Assembly (NCBI GenBank): GCA_014728115.1
Contig: WJME01000100.1
Span: forward strand, 62,001 to 126,000
From: Candidatus Zhuqueibacterota bacterium
GTDB lineage: Bacteria; Zhuqueibacterota; Zhuqueibacteria; Residuimicrobiales; Oceaniaggregativiventaceae
DNA length: 64,000 nt
Direction of reading: 5' to 3'
The translations under genes were made by a program, and so were the position numbers. Below the pieces are notes generated by a model. It was given only the letters and a program-made list of their open reading frames with translations, was not told the DNA's origin and ran no database searches. Shown here one piece after another: positions 43,445 through 52,735 of the stretch (position 1 is the stretch's first letter; each line of letters begins with the position of its first letter).

Positions 43445-44644
43445 GTGCGGATGGGTACTCGTGTTAAAGCTGTTCTTTTAATCGCACTTTCTGGTTTTGC
43501 ATGTTCCACGCATCAGGACCTAGAATCTGATGATTTTCGTTTTAACGGGCCTCTGGGTTCAAAAGGAGCCACCATCGAGAAAATCAAAAAAAATACGTTT
43601 CGCATGACTCTAGGACATGCTCCCGATCATGACAACTGGGCCAATATGGCGCAATTCGAAATCGAACAGCATGCCAAAGACAATGACCTCACTCTTGTCG
43701 TGGTGTTTAATCAGGGAAATGCCTATGCATTCAACGATTATTTCTATTCCTGGTCTTATGATGGTGAAAGCTGGCATCCCATCCACTGGCAACAAAAAGA
43801 AAAGGACTCTGCCAAAGGCGATACCCTAATTTTTCCGGTGTTCGAACAGGACCGAGTGATTGTGGGCCATCAGGTTCCCATGTCGTTTGAAAAAATTCTC
43901 GGGATCATCAAAAACGTCGAATCCAATCCCCATGTCAACGTAACCAAAGTAGGCTCATCCCTGGGTGCCCGGCCACTCCTTCGACTGACCGTCACAGATC
44001 CATCCGGTACCCTTGCTGCAAGCGAGCGATGGGTGCATTATATAAGCAACCAACATCCAGGTGAACACAACAGTCAGTGGCGCATGGTGGGCATGTTGCG
44101 CTGGCTGTTAAGTGATCAAGGAGCTCGGACAAGAAAAAATTCTATTGTACATTTTGTTTTTATGATGAGTCCGGATGCCCCCACTCACGGCTGGTATCGT
44201 ACCAACGCCCAGGGTGTGGACATGAATCGTTCATATCGGGCAGAGGGGGCGGATAAAAATGAGCAGGCTCATGAGGCGTTTATCTGGCAAAAGGATTTGC
44301 AATCCATTATGGAGTCAGATGCCCCTGTCACGACCCTATGGGGTATGCATACCTGGCAAGGTCCTGTGGAGCCCATTATTCTTACGGGCCCGGAATTTGG
44401 TCAAGAGTTGGATTCCTGGGAAGCCTTTCGCGATCTTGTCGAAAGCAACGATACACCGGATTTAATCGAGCCTCTGAGACAACGAAAAGAAGCCGGTAAT
44501 CCGACAACCTGGACCAATGGTCCGCATATCCAATACGGAATGACCACGATATTGTGTGAAGGTGCAGGGAGTATCTATACAAAAGAGGAAAATATCGAAT
44601 CCGGCCGGATTTTGATGCAAAGCATTGCAGAATTTTACAAATAG
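43445..44644 (+). CDS. M14-family zinc carboxypeptidase, probable lipoprotein
   Basis: A 399-residue protein. It starts with GTG at 43445, with GGAG 7 bases before; an in-frame ATG at 43451 is the alternative. A signal peptide ends at SGFACS, a plausible lipobox with Cys20. An N-terminal beta domain of about 120 residues precedes the M14 domain. Zinc ligands are visible in NQHPGEHNS (HxxE) and GMHTWQG, and the catalytic Glu is probably in TTILCEGAGS. It probably trims peptides at the cell surface or periplasm. Close relatives in many genomes have the same beta-domain plus M14 layout. Confidence 0.82.
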   Translation: MRMGTRVKAVLLIALSGFACSTHQDLESDDFRFNGPLGSKGATIEKIKKNTFRMTLGHAPDHDNWANMAQFEIEQHAKDNDLTLVVVFNQGNAYAFNDYFYSWSYDGESWHPIHWQQKEKDSAKGDTLIFPVFEQDRVIVGHQVPMSFEKILGIIKNVESNPHVNVTKVGSSLGARPLLRLTVTDPSGTLAASERWVHYISNQHPGEHNSQWRMVGMLRWLLSDQGARTRKNSIVHFVFMMSPDAPTHGWYRTNAQGVDMNRSYRAEGADKNEQAHEAFIWQKDLQSIMESDAPVTTLWGMHTWQGPVEPIILTGPEFGQELDSWEAFRDLVESNDTPDLIEPLRQRKEAGNPTTWTNGPHIQYGMTTILCEGAGSIYTKEENIESGRILMQSIAEFYK

Positions 44645-44744
44645 CTATGAAAAGGTATGATTGATCATTTCCGCCCTGGCTCATATTAAAGGCCTTTGAC
44701 TCTATACGGTCATTAACGTTGAAATAATTAAATGAGAGCTAGTC

Positions 44745-45449
44745 ATGCGACCTTTGAAACCCGTTGCTTCACTTTTCATTTTTCTGTCCGCGGCCCTGTT
44801 GTTATGGATACAAACTCGTTTTACCATTCCTCATCTGAGCCAAAGCACAGGTCATGAACCTATTTTCTACTGGTTTTTAGTGGGGGGGCTGGGGGTATTT
44901 TTACCATTAATCATACTGGCCTGGATTCTCCTAGTCAGGGAAGAGGCTTTTAAGAGCCCTCAGTGGTGGAAATCCAGATTGTTCTTTCGCAAGATGACCC
45001 AAGAGGATTGGCTTTGGACAATTAGTTCGATTTTTGTCATCGGTGCGTTATCTGCTGCTCTTCTCAAAGGTCTTCAAGCCGTATATGGCCCGGTTGACCA
45101 CAATCCCCCTTTTATGCACTTTACGCCTCCTGAAACAGGACAATTGGGATTTTTGGCTCTATGGTTTCCCTACTGGATTCTCAATATTATGGGCGAAGAG
45201 ATCTTGTGGCGGGGTGTCATGCTTTCCCGGCAAGCGCTTGCCGGAGGACGTCAGGTGTGGCTGTGGCATGGCGCCGGATGGGCGGTTTTTCATATCGCCT
45301 TTGGCTGGAAACTCTTGATCATTATGCTACCCATATTATTTATTTTGCCGTATGTCGTACAAAAACGCCAGAATACCTGGATCGGTGTATGGATTCATGC
45401 TGCGATCAATGGCCCCAGTTTTATTGCCATAACGATGGGGTGGCTATGA
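44745..45449 (+). CDS. CPBP-family intramembrane metalloprotease
   Basis: A 234-residue membrane protein with six or so helices. The Abi/CPBP motifs occur in order: GEEILWRGVMLS (EExxxR), FHIAFGW and HAAINGPSF. Family members cleave prenylated or other membrane substrates, or act in bacteriocin immunity; here the role is unknown. It converges with the ApbE gene with only 30 bases between. Confidence 0.85.
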   Translation: MRPLKPVASLFIFLSAALLLWIQTRFTIPHLSQSTGHEPIFYWFLVGGLGVFLPLIILAWILLVREEAFKSPQWWKSRLFFRKMTQEDWLWTISSIFVIGALSAALLKGLQAVYGPVDHNPPFMHFTPPETGQLGFLALWFPYWILNIMGEEILWRGVMLSRQALAGGRQVWLWHGAGWAVFHIAFGWKLLIIMLPILFILPYVVQKRQNTWIGVWIHAAINGPSFIAITMGWL

Positions 45450-45479
45450 TGATCCTACAAACAAACGCCGGATTCTGGC

Positions 45480-46466
45480 TCACTTGATCAGATCAAATCC
45501 CAAGTTGAGAACACCTTTGTCAGACAGTGGAACGGTCAAGTCATCGACCGGATCATTATGAAGGTATACCAGGGCCTGCGTTTCAGGAAAGCGTTTACAA
45601 TAAGCAGTGATTTCTTCCGGCGACATGACCATAAAGGCCGTAGACAGGGCATCACTGGTGGCAGCATCCGGCGTGGACGCCCATGCTGCCAACTTGTTTG
45701 TTACGGGTTTGCCCAATCTGGGATGAAGGATATGCTTTCCTTTTCGTAAGCCCGATCCACTCAAGGCCCGATCTTTCAGGGCCAGTTTCACCACGATATT
45801 CTTGAAATCACGCGGATCACTGATCGTAATCGGCCAACCTTCCAGATCATGCAACCTTCCTATGGCTAAAGCAGAGCTGCTTCCCCCATGAACCAGTGCG
45901 TTCAAAATATCCCATTCTGATAATGTCTCCTGCACCCTATCCAGAGCATATCCTTTGCCAAAACCGCCCAAGTCGAGTCGCATATTCTCCTTTAAAACGC
46001 CTACCGCCATCTGCTCCTCATCGACGACCACCCATTCCATACCCACCCGTTCACGGGCCAGAGAAATCTCTTTTTGAGAGGGAGTGCGCAACGACTTGTC
46101 AGGATTAAGCCAGGCGTCATAGAGCGGCCCAATGCTTATGTCAAACGCTCCCTTTGTCGCGTCATAGATTTCTTTACACCGTTTAATGCATTGAAATGTA
46201 TCAATACCGACACGCACTGCACGGCCGGCAGGCAAGGCATTGATTCGCGAGATATCACTATTGGGCAAAAATCGGCTCAAATCCTGTTCCAGGCGATCCA
46301 GCTCTGTAAACGCAGCAAAAGCAGCTTGCTGGGCATAGCTCTCATCCTTGTGGGTGATAAAGACCTCCCAAACCGTGGCCATGGCATGGTGAGAGTAGCG
46401 CCGGGCAGACAACTTTTGTCCATCCTCGATTCCTATCAAAGAGATGGTTTGACCAAAATCTTGCAT
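45480..46466 (-). CDS. apbE: FAD:protein FMN transferase
   Basis: Covalently attaches FMN to Thr/Ser of target proteins such as NQR/RNF subunits in the periplasm. ApbE motifs: GGFGKGYALDRV, HGGSSSALAIG, and near the end SDALSTAFMVMSPEEI. The frame is open to 46529, but the ATG at 46466 is preferred (328 residues), because a terminator at 46483-46517 lies inside the longer version. No signal peptide is seen in either form. No obvious flavoprotein target is nearby. Confidence 0.88.
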   Translation of the reverse strand: MQDFGQTISLIGIEDGQKLSARRYSHHAMATVWEVFITHKDESYAQQAAFAAFTELDRLEQDLSRFLPNSDISRINALPAGRAVRVGIDTFQCIKRCKEIYDATKGAFDISIGPLYDAWLNPDKSLRTPSQKEISLARERVGMEWVVVDEEQMAVGVLKENMRLDLGGFGKGYALDRVQETLSEWDILNALVHGGSSSALAIGRLHDLEGWPITISDPRDFKNIVVKLALKDRALSGSGLRKGKHILHPRLGKPVTNKLAAWASTPDAATSDALSTAFMVMSPEEITAYCKRFPETQALVYLHNDPVDDLTVPLSDKGVLNLGFDLIK

Positions 46467-46482
46467 TAAAAAACCTCTGGAT

Positions 46483-46517
46483 AAAAAAAGGGTGGCCAGA
46501 TTATTTTCTGACCCTTT
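46483..46517 (-). terminator. Terminator after the Agl23-like gene
   Basis: On the minus strand AAAGGGT pairs with ACCCTTT, with an inner CAGA/TCTG pair and a 3-base bulge, then a T-run. It lies 36 bases after the Agl23-like stop and ends before the apbE start at 46466, separating the two units and helping to fix that start. Confidence 0.8.
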
Positions 46518-46552
46518 CCTGAAATTCATTCCCTGTACGAAAGAGCGGGTGA

Positions 46553-48127
46553 TTACAGTGGGTTCCCCTGACGTTTAAAGCGCTCCCAGAGCCACCCTGC
46601 CACATACCCGCGCATCTCCACCCCGGCTCGCAACTGTGTATTCTCATCAAACAAGGGTACATAAAGATTTCGTTCTCCCGGAGGAGGTATTTCGTATATT
46701 TTATACAAAAGCTGTTCTTCTACTATAGGTTTGGCCACCATAAGCGGAGCCAATGCGGTTTCGAGAGGAACCTCGGTCCAGTATCCTACACGTGAATAGG
46801 AACGAAGATACCATGGAAATGGCCAATAATCGCCCCCTGGCGCGATAATATCGATATGCATATCTCTGCCTTTGGGATGGGCATCTGCCATCTTGTTGAT
46901 CCAGTCAACCATGTGATAAATATCTTTGCTTGTATGTCCATAAACATATGGATTTTCCGGTTCGGCATAATGTTTATAATTAAGATCGTAGGAGACCCAT
47001 ATCCAGTATCCAAAGAAAAGCATAAAAATGAAAACCGTGATAGAGCGATAACGGATCCCCCGTATCAATTGCCAAAGTCGAATCGTTGCCGGAGCGGCAA
47101 GAACGATGAATCCGTGATAAAACCCCAGCATACTCCAAGGAGTTTTGTATGGTATAAGCGAATAGATGACCACGAGTGTCAGGGTATACCATGCCCAAAA
47201 CCGAAAAAAGAGAGCGGATGACTTGTCCGATTGGTTAAAAAGAAATAATGCTATACCCAACAACCCGAGCAAAAGAATAAATCCTTCACTCCATACAAAA
47301 CTTTGAAAAGGGTTAACCAAAAGCCAGACCAGATACTGATACCAGGGATAGATATGTACCTGATGGCCGCCGGTTCCGCGATCCAGATAACTGACAAAGG
47401 TATAGATCGAGTCGAGAACGCCTTGCGGATGAGAAAAAAATGAAGAAAAAAATGTCACAGAGACAGCGACCGCAGCCAAAAGACCCCAGACGATATGTTT
47501 GGGATGGATAGTCGGAAATATAATAGATGATTTTCGAGCAGGTAACCATACACCAGCTATCAACCCCACAGCCATGGCAAACCAGACCAATATGCAGGTT
47601 TCTTTGGTCGCGTGCATCAAGGCAAGGGCAATGCCGAGCCAGAGCATCCAAATCCCTTTTTGGGTATGCAAATAGCGATACAGTCCCATAATAGCCAGAA
47701 AGGAAAAGGTAACGAGCAACATCTCTTGTATATAATAACGGCTAAAGTAAACCAGGGCGGGCGAAAGAGCGGTATAAAGTGCAATAACGAAAATCAACCG
47801 GGTGTCCAGAAAGCGAACTCCCCAAAAAATCAACAGCACCAGCAACACCCCAAAAGTAACCGGTACGATTCTCAGGGTCGCTTCATTGATTTGTGCCAGA
47901 TTCGAAGCAGATTGAAGCCAGGCGGGTAAGAGAGTAAAATAGTTTAATGTGGGACCGTGATATTCATAAGGATCATACTCATAGTATCCCTCTTCAAGGA
48001 GGGAGCCGAATTTGCTGGCATGAACGGCTTCATCCGTATGCATGGGGCGCTGCGTCAATAAAGGAAGACGCAGCGCCAGTGCAAGAATAAAAACGGAAAG
48101 ACCTGCCAACCAGACTTTGGAACGCAT
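46553..48127 (-). CDS. Agl23/TIGR03663-type polytopic glycosyltransferase-like protein
   Basis: A 524-residue membrane protein with about ten to twelve helices. After the first helix the loop has MHTDEAVHASKFG, the DE motif typical of GT39/GT83-like lipid-linked-sugar transferases. The C-terminal part is soluble and aromatic-rich. It matches the TIGR03663 (flippase activity-associated, Agl23-like) pattern in length and layout. It starts 3 bases after the secreted protein gene upstream, so the two are probably translated together. Confidence 0.75.
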   Translation of the reverse strand: MRSKVWLAGLSVFILALALRLPLLTQRPMHTDEAVHASKFGSLLEEGYYEYDPYEYHGPTLNYFTLLPAWLQSASNLAQINEATLRIVPVTFGVLLVLLIFWGVRFLDTRLIFVIALYTALSPALVYFSRYYIQEMLLVTFSFLAIMGLYRYLHTQKGIWMLWLGIALALMHATKETCILVWFAMAVGLIAGVWLPARKSSIIFPTIHPKHIVWGLLAAVAVSVTFFSSFFSHPQGVLDSIYTFVSYLDRGTGGHQVHIYPWYQYLVWLLVNPFQSFVWSEGFILLLGLLGIALFLFNQSDKSSALFFRFWAWYTLTLVVIYSLIPYKTPWSMLGFYHGFIVLAAPATIRLWQLIRGIRYRSITVFIFMLFFGYWIWVSYDLNYKHYAEPENPYVYGHTSKDIYHMVDWINKMADAHPKGRDMHIDIIAPGGDYWPFPWYLRSYSRVGYWTEVPLETALAPLMVAKPIVEEQLLYKIYEIPPPGERNLYVPLFDENTQLRAGVEMRGYVAGWLWERFKRQGNPL

Positions 48128-48130
48128 CCG

Positions 48131-48808
48131 CTACTCTGTGGGTTTTCCAAATACAGCCAATTCGATCCAGTGATTCAGGTCATTGCTATTATTACCATTG
48201 CTATAACAGCGTACATATCGCCCCTGTACACCCTTGGCATCGATAAGCTTTCCTTCGGAGGTTTCTACATAATGCCAATCTTCACCCACTCCCAGGCCGG
48301 CAGAATTATCAAGGTCATTGTTGAACAGAGTTTGAACATTGGTGGTAAAATCCGGGTCATCGGCAACCTGAACAATGACATCAAAATATACACGGGGTTG
48401 TTTGTGAAAATGCCACATGATGATGGCATAGATATCATGTTTCTTTTCCAGATCAACGGTTACATGTTGCAGAAAAGGTCCGAGTTCCACATAGCTGCCA
48501 TCTGAGGCTTCCTTGTCGCCATCTGTGACCATATCGACTTCACCGATCACCGGCATATCATCGCTGGCTGTTACCGGCTTGTCAGCTGCGACATTCACGG
48601 TTCCCTTGGGGGCCATAAACGGCGGACGCGCTTTGCCAGAAGGTTTTTCAAGTTTCGGGATATCCATGGGGGTTGGGGTACCGATAAACATAGGCTTGGG
48701 AAGATCGATCTTTATGGGTACCATTTCCTGTGCAACTGCCTGCAAAGAAAAAGCAAGCACAGATACGACAACGATGGCCATGACGACCATGATGAGACGT
48801 TTAGACAT
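48131..48808 (-). CDS. Exported discoidin-like (F5/8 type C fold) protein
   Basis: A 225-residue protein with a signal peptide (about 1-26, cut near LQAVAQ). Residues 70-225 look like a galactose-binding-like beta sandwich: VNVAADKPVTASDDMPVIGE, VELGPFLQHVTVDLEKKHDI and QGRYVRCYSNGNNSNDLNHW match the discoidin/F5-8C pattern. The domain often binds sugars or surfaces. It is transcribed with the Agl23-like gene. A long inverted repeat separates it from the Gfo/Idh operon. Confidence 0.7.
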   Translation of the reverse strand: MSKRLIMVVMAIVVVSVLAFSLQAVAQEMVPIKIDLPKPMFIGTPTPMDIPKLEKPSGKARPPFMAPKGTVNVAADKPVTASDDMPVIGEVDMVTDGDKEASDGSYVELGPFLQHVTVDLEKKHDIYAIIMWHFHKQPRVYFDVIVQVADDPDFTTNVQTLFNNDLDNSAGLGVGEDWHYVETSEGKLIDAKGVQGRYVRCYSNGNNSNDLNHWIELAVFGKPTE

Positions 48809-49012
48809 ATGTCCTCCGAATTTGCATCCTGTTTTTCTGATTGAACTTGAAGCAATTTTTAAATATACAAATTTTACTCAAAACATAAAACGTTTTTGCA
48901 AAGCGTCAAGCCTTTTGTCATAGCTTTAAACCCTTGAATGACTCCTCTGGTTCCCGAAAAATGATCGTTTTCATCAGTGTAGAGTTCGATTTTGCGGAGA
49001 GGATAAAGAATT

Positions 49013-49054
49013 CCCCGGATAAACCATTGTTTAATTTACAAATATCATCCGGGG
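49013..49054 (-). terminator. Inverted repeat after the Gfo/Idh operon, possible terminator
   Basis: CCCCGGAT and ATCCGGGG (8-bp arms) enclose 26 bases, starting 32 bases beyond the Gfo/Idh stop codon at 49086 on the minus strand. The T-run after it is weak (AATTCTTTA), so this is only a candidate. The rest of the 277-base gap shows no gene. Confidence 0.4.
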
Positions 49055-49085
49055 ATTCGATTGTCGTTTATGATGCACCCAAAAA

Positions 49086-50492
49086 TTAGAGGGTCCAGCC
49101 GTCACGATATTCCATATGTAAAAGATCGTTAGCTTCGGGCAGATTGGTAATTTTGCCGGTTTCACCATCATATTCCAGGTGCATGTTTTTATCGGCGACC
49201 TGAACGGCTACGTTCCCCAGCATCATGGTTTCGGTCAGCGGCCCGGAATAATCGAAACTGGTTGTTGCCAGTTCTTTTTTTCCGGTTCGAATCGCTTCAA
49301 GCCACTCTTCATGGATACCCGGTGAACGAGGTATGGTTTGTTCAGGTTTGCCTACCTCTTTCATAAAGGTTTCAGGTATCAGGCGAGGATTGCGACCATA
49401 GGTTCCACACATCAGCTTTCCTTTGGTACCGATGAACAGAACACCCCCTCCTCCATCACCCATTCGACGGCCGGGTTCCAAATCAGAGGGTCGAGGGGCT
49501 TTCAATCCGCCATCATACCAGGTCATTGTCACTGGCGGCATTCCTTCCCGTTCGGGAAAATCGTAGGTCACGATTTCCGACATTGGCGGAGAGTCTTCTG
49601 TAAAAGGTGTTGAACTGGCTTGAACTCTTGTGGGATATTTTAACTTTAATGGCCAGTAGGCATGATCGAGGATATGAGCACCCATATCACCCAATGCACC
49701 GGTGCCGAAATCCCACCATCCTCGCCATGAAAAGGGAGCATAATCTGGATGATAGGGTCGCCACGCAGCCGGGCCCAGCCACAAGTTCCAGTCCAGTGTA
49801 GGAGGAACAGAGGGGATTTCCTTGGGAGCGACCATCCCCTGAGGCCACACCGGACGATTGGTCCATACATGCACTTCGGTCACATCACCGATTGCACCCT
49901 GCCAGATCCACTCGTTCACCAGGCGGCCGCCTTCTTCAGCATGGCCCTGATTTCCCATCTGGGTAATAACACCTGCTTCCTGGGCAGCTTCCCGCAATGC
50001 ACGGGCTTCGTAGACCGTATGCGTCAGTGGCTTTTGCACAAAGACATGTTTACCCATTTTTATGGCAGCCATGGCAATTACAGCATGAGTATGATCGGGT
50101 GTGGAAACTGTAATGGCTTCGATATCTTTTTCTTTTTCCAGCATTTCGCGAAAATCTTTATACCATTTTGCTTTGGGAAAAAGATCGGGTATAGTGACTT
50201 TTTCGTCACCGTGTGGTGCGGTTGCCCGCACTTCATCCACATCACAGAGAGCGATGACATTTTCTTCTTTCATGGCGCGGCTATCGGAAAACCCTTTACC
50301 GCCTACACCCACACATGCAATATTTATTTTATCGCTTGGGGCCTTTTGGTTGGGTCCGCCCAGCACATGCCGTGGAACCACTGTGATGGTTGCTGCAGTG
50401 GCTGCAAACCCGCCCACAAACTGCCTGCGGGAAACACCTGTGCTCTCCAATGGGGACGATTGTTTCTGTTTATCCATCTCAGTCCCTTTCAT
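49086..50492 (-). CDS. Tat-exported Gfo/Idh/MocA oxidoreductase 1 (QKP variant)
   Basis: A 468-residue NAD(P)-dependent sugar oxidoreductase-like protein. A twin-arginine signal (SRRQFVGGFAATAATITV) precedes a Rossmann motif (IACVGVGGKGFSD). The usual EKP catalytic lysine motif reads VQKP here, in GKHVFVQKPLTHTVYEARAL. The C-terminal alpha/beta domain includes WNLWLGPAAWRPYHPDYAPF. A start at the ATG at 50477 is possible. Family members act on 3-keto- and other sugars. It is the last gene of a four-gene minus-strand operon with two paralogs and a HEAT protein. Confidence 0.88.
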   Translation of the reverse strand: MKGTEMDKQKQSSPLESTGVSRRQFVGGFAATAATITVVPRHVLGGPNQKAPSDKINIACVGVGGKGFSDSRAMKEENVIALCDVDEVRATAPHGDEKVTIPDLFPKAKWYKDFREMLEKEKDIEAITVSTPDHTHAVIAMAAIKMGKHVFVQKPLTHTVYEARALREAAQEAGVITQMGNQGHAEEGGRLVNEWIWQGAIGDVTEVHVWTNRPVWPQGMVAPKEIPSVPPTLDWNLWLGPAAWRPYHPDYAPFSWRGWWDFGTGALGDMGAHILDHAYWPLKLKYPTRVQASSTPFTEDSPPMSEIVTYDFPEREGMPPVTMTWYDGGLKAPRPSDLEPGRRMGDGGGGVLFIGTKGKLMCGTYGRNPRLIPETFMKEVGKPEQTIPRSPGIHEEWLEAIRTGKKELATTSFDYSGPLTETMMLGNVAVQVADKNMHLEYDGETGKITNLPEANDLLHMEYRDGWTL

Positions 50493-50602
50493 AATTGATT
50501 TAGATCGTTATTCACCCACTAGGTATTATTGTATTGAATTTTATCTTTTTATTCAAGGTTTTTTTGATCCTGTTGGTTTCCTCAGGAAACACCATTTTAG
50601 TT

Positions 50603-52693
50603 CTACTTTACTTTCTCCAGGACATTTTTTGCATCCTCTTGGATATTGGGATTTTCAACTGTTTCCAACAGCGTCTGCAATGCGGCTTTTACTTTCTCGG
50701 GTTGTTGCCCTCTGATCGAATCGGAAATCTGTACAATCGCTGCACCGGCTTCGTTGACGACAGAATCCATTTTCAAATAACCTAAAGCAGCATTCAGAGC
50801 GATCACGCTGTTTAATTCCCCCAACCCGGAAAGGATCATCCGCTTTTCATTGACCTGCTCGGCAATGTGCATGGCGTTTTGCAGCATGGCGGTTTTTTCA
50901 TCATCAGAAAGATCTTGATCATTGCGAATCAACTCGATATACCCTCGTAAAGCCAGAACCTTGACACGCGGACTTTGACTGTTTTTTGCCAGGTCAAAGA
51001 GTTCATCTGCAGGGGCTGAGCTTGGCCAATCAGAAAGAGCACGAACAGCAGCAACTTGGGTTTCTTCATCATCACTGCCAAGAGCCTGACGCAGAACATC
51101 GAGACCATCAGGATCTCCTATCTTGCCCAGGACTCTCATCAGAGCGATGCGGTCCTGAACATCCTCGGTATTATCTAATTTTTGCAAGACCAGTTCACCC
51201 CGCTCTGCCTGCTCATCGATTTGAGAGGCGACTTGGGCAACGCTCAACACGGCAGCCTCTGTTTCTGAATTGCTTCTCGTATGCACGAGAACATCCAAGA
51301 GTTTGCTCAAATCCTCGGGTTTAGCGATATCTCCCAAGACCTTGATGGCAGCATTCCGTGATGCGTCATCGCCTTGTCGGCTCATGGCCAATACTGTCGG
51401 CACAGCAGTCGTGATATATCGTTCACTCACTGCATTGATCAGTTCAACTCTGACTTTACCTTCGGTATTCTCGATTCCATTCAATACCGCTTCATCAACA
51501 GAAGATGCGGGCATCCGTGCCAAGGTTGACCGGGCTTGATCCGCCTCATCCTTGGGGGCTGTCGCAGCAATTTCAGCTACCGGTATCACGACCGAGGCAT
51601 CTCCCAGAGGGATGAGCGCTTGCAAAGCAGCTTTCCTGACCTCGACAGTTTCGGCTTGTAATGCGTTGACCGCTATGGGTTGATAGGTCTCATCTTTTAA
51701 ATCCGCCAGTGCAGCAAGCAATTGGACTTTGAACCGCGGTGCGAGTTCGTTAAACACAGGCGCCATCTTTTGAAATGGAATTTTGGGAGATTCACGCAAA
51801 AGGTCGATCGCGGCCGAAATAATTGCTGCAGATTCATCTTTTGTTGCATTCAACAGGATAGAGGGTGCCTCGTCTTGACTGGTCTTTATCATGCCGCGCA
51901 GCGCTGCCACTCGAATCGGTGCCGGAGACTCTGATTTGTAAAGATTCGAATAGATTTCTGTGGCCTGTTTGACCTCACCGTTTTCCAGCAGATTATCTGC
52001 GCAAAGCAAGAGTCCGTCTTTTATGGCAAGTTCAGCACTTCCCATAGCCCTTTTCTGAGCTCTTTGCAGTGCCTGGGCAGCATCAGATCCGTCTATCTTT
52101 CCCAGGGCAGTGGCTGCTGCCTGAAGAGTGACTTGGTCCCCTTTTTCGAGAAACAGGCTTAACGGTTTGACGCTTTTTTGAGAGCCTCGTTTGCCCAGAG
52201 AATTGATAATCCCAATGCGGGTGCGGCCATCGGTTTTTTCCAGAGCGGTGAGTAAGGCCTGCTCGACATCCTGGCTCGGGATACGCTCCAGGGCATAACG
52301 AGCCATGTCCGCGGTTTCGTCATTCATCAGCATTTCCTGCAGAACAGGAACAGAAGCGTCTGTGCCGATGATGCTGAGCTTGCGACAGATAAATTGTTTG
52401 GCAGGCAGAGTGGCATCGGATTTGAGAAAATCGATAAACATGTATTCTGCAGCCACAAGGGTCTCTTTTGATTCGATTTTCACCAAAAGATCAGAGAGCT
52501 CGCTCAACGGTTCCCGGCTCATGCCATATTCATACCACTGAATTTGTTCAAGCAAGCGGACAATCTCTTCTTCTGCATGATCCACAGCGTTTGCAGGCGT
52601 AACTTGGGGAGGCAATTCATTGGCAAACGGAGCAGATATAAAGAAAACGAGCGTCAAAACCGAGAGAATAACGAGTGGTTGAAATTTTTTCAT
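50603..52693 (-). CDS. Exported HEAT-repeat protein
   Basis: A 696-residue protein from the ATG at 52693 (MKKFQPLV); the frame also starts at 52705. A signal peptide to about residue 24 (ISAPFANE) leads into about 16 HEAT/PBS-type repeats of 30-37 residues, for example VRKAALQALIPLGDASVVIP and DASRNAAIKVLGDIAKPED. No catalytic domain is seen. It may be a binding scaffold in the periplasm for the neighbouring oxidoreductases. It sits between two Gfo/Idh/MocA genes, 110 bases and 42 bases away. Confidence 0.8.
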   Translation of the reverse strand: MKKFQPLVILSVLTLVFFISAPFANELPPQVTPANAVDHAEEEIVRLLEQIQWYEYGMSREPLSELSDLLVKIESKETLVAAEYMFIDFLKSDATLPAKQFICRKLSIIGTDASVPVLQEMLMNDETADMARYALERIPSQDVEQALLTALEKTDGRTRIGIINSLGKRGSQKSVKPLSLFLEKGDQVTLQAAATALGKIDGSDAAQALQRAQKRAMGSAELAIKDGLLLCADNLLENGEVKQATEIYSNLYKSESPAPIRVAALRGMIKTSQDEAPSILLNATKDESAAIISAAIDLLRESPKIPFQKMAPVFNELAPRFKVQLLAALADLKDETYQPIAVNALQAETVEVRKAALQALIPLGDASVVIPVAEIAATAPKDEADQARSTLARMPASSVDEAVLNGIENTEGKVRVELINAVSERYITTAVPTVLAMSRQGDDASRNAAIKVLGDIAKPEDLSKLLDVLVHTRSNSETEAAVLSVAQVASQIDEQAERGELVLQKLDNTEDVQDRIALMRVLGKIGDPDGLDVLRQALGSDDEETQVAAVRALSDWPSSAPADELFDLAKNSQSPRVKVLALRGYIELIRNDQDLSDDEKTAMLQNAMHIAEQVNEKRMILSGLGELNSVIALNAALGYLKMDSVVNEAGAAIVQISDSIRGQQPEKVKAALQTLLETVENPNIQEDAKNVLEKVK

Positions 52694-52735
52694 GATATCA
52701 CCCATGGTTAGGATTTATGAGCCACAACAACTTGA

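Noticed and set aside
49749..50715. Open frames of 249 and 204 residues on the plus strand opposite the Gfo/Idh gene 1
   Set aside because: Exact antisense of a clear Gfo/Idh gene with Tat signal; product is Cys/His/Phe-rich without a domain.
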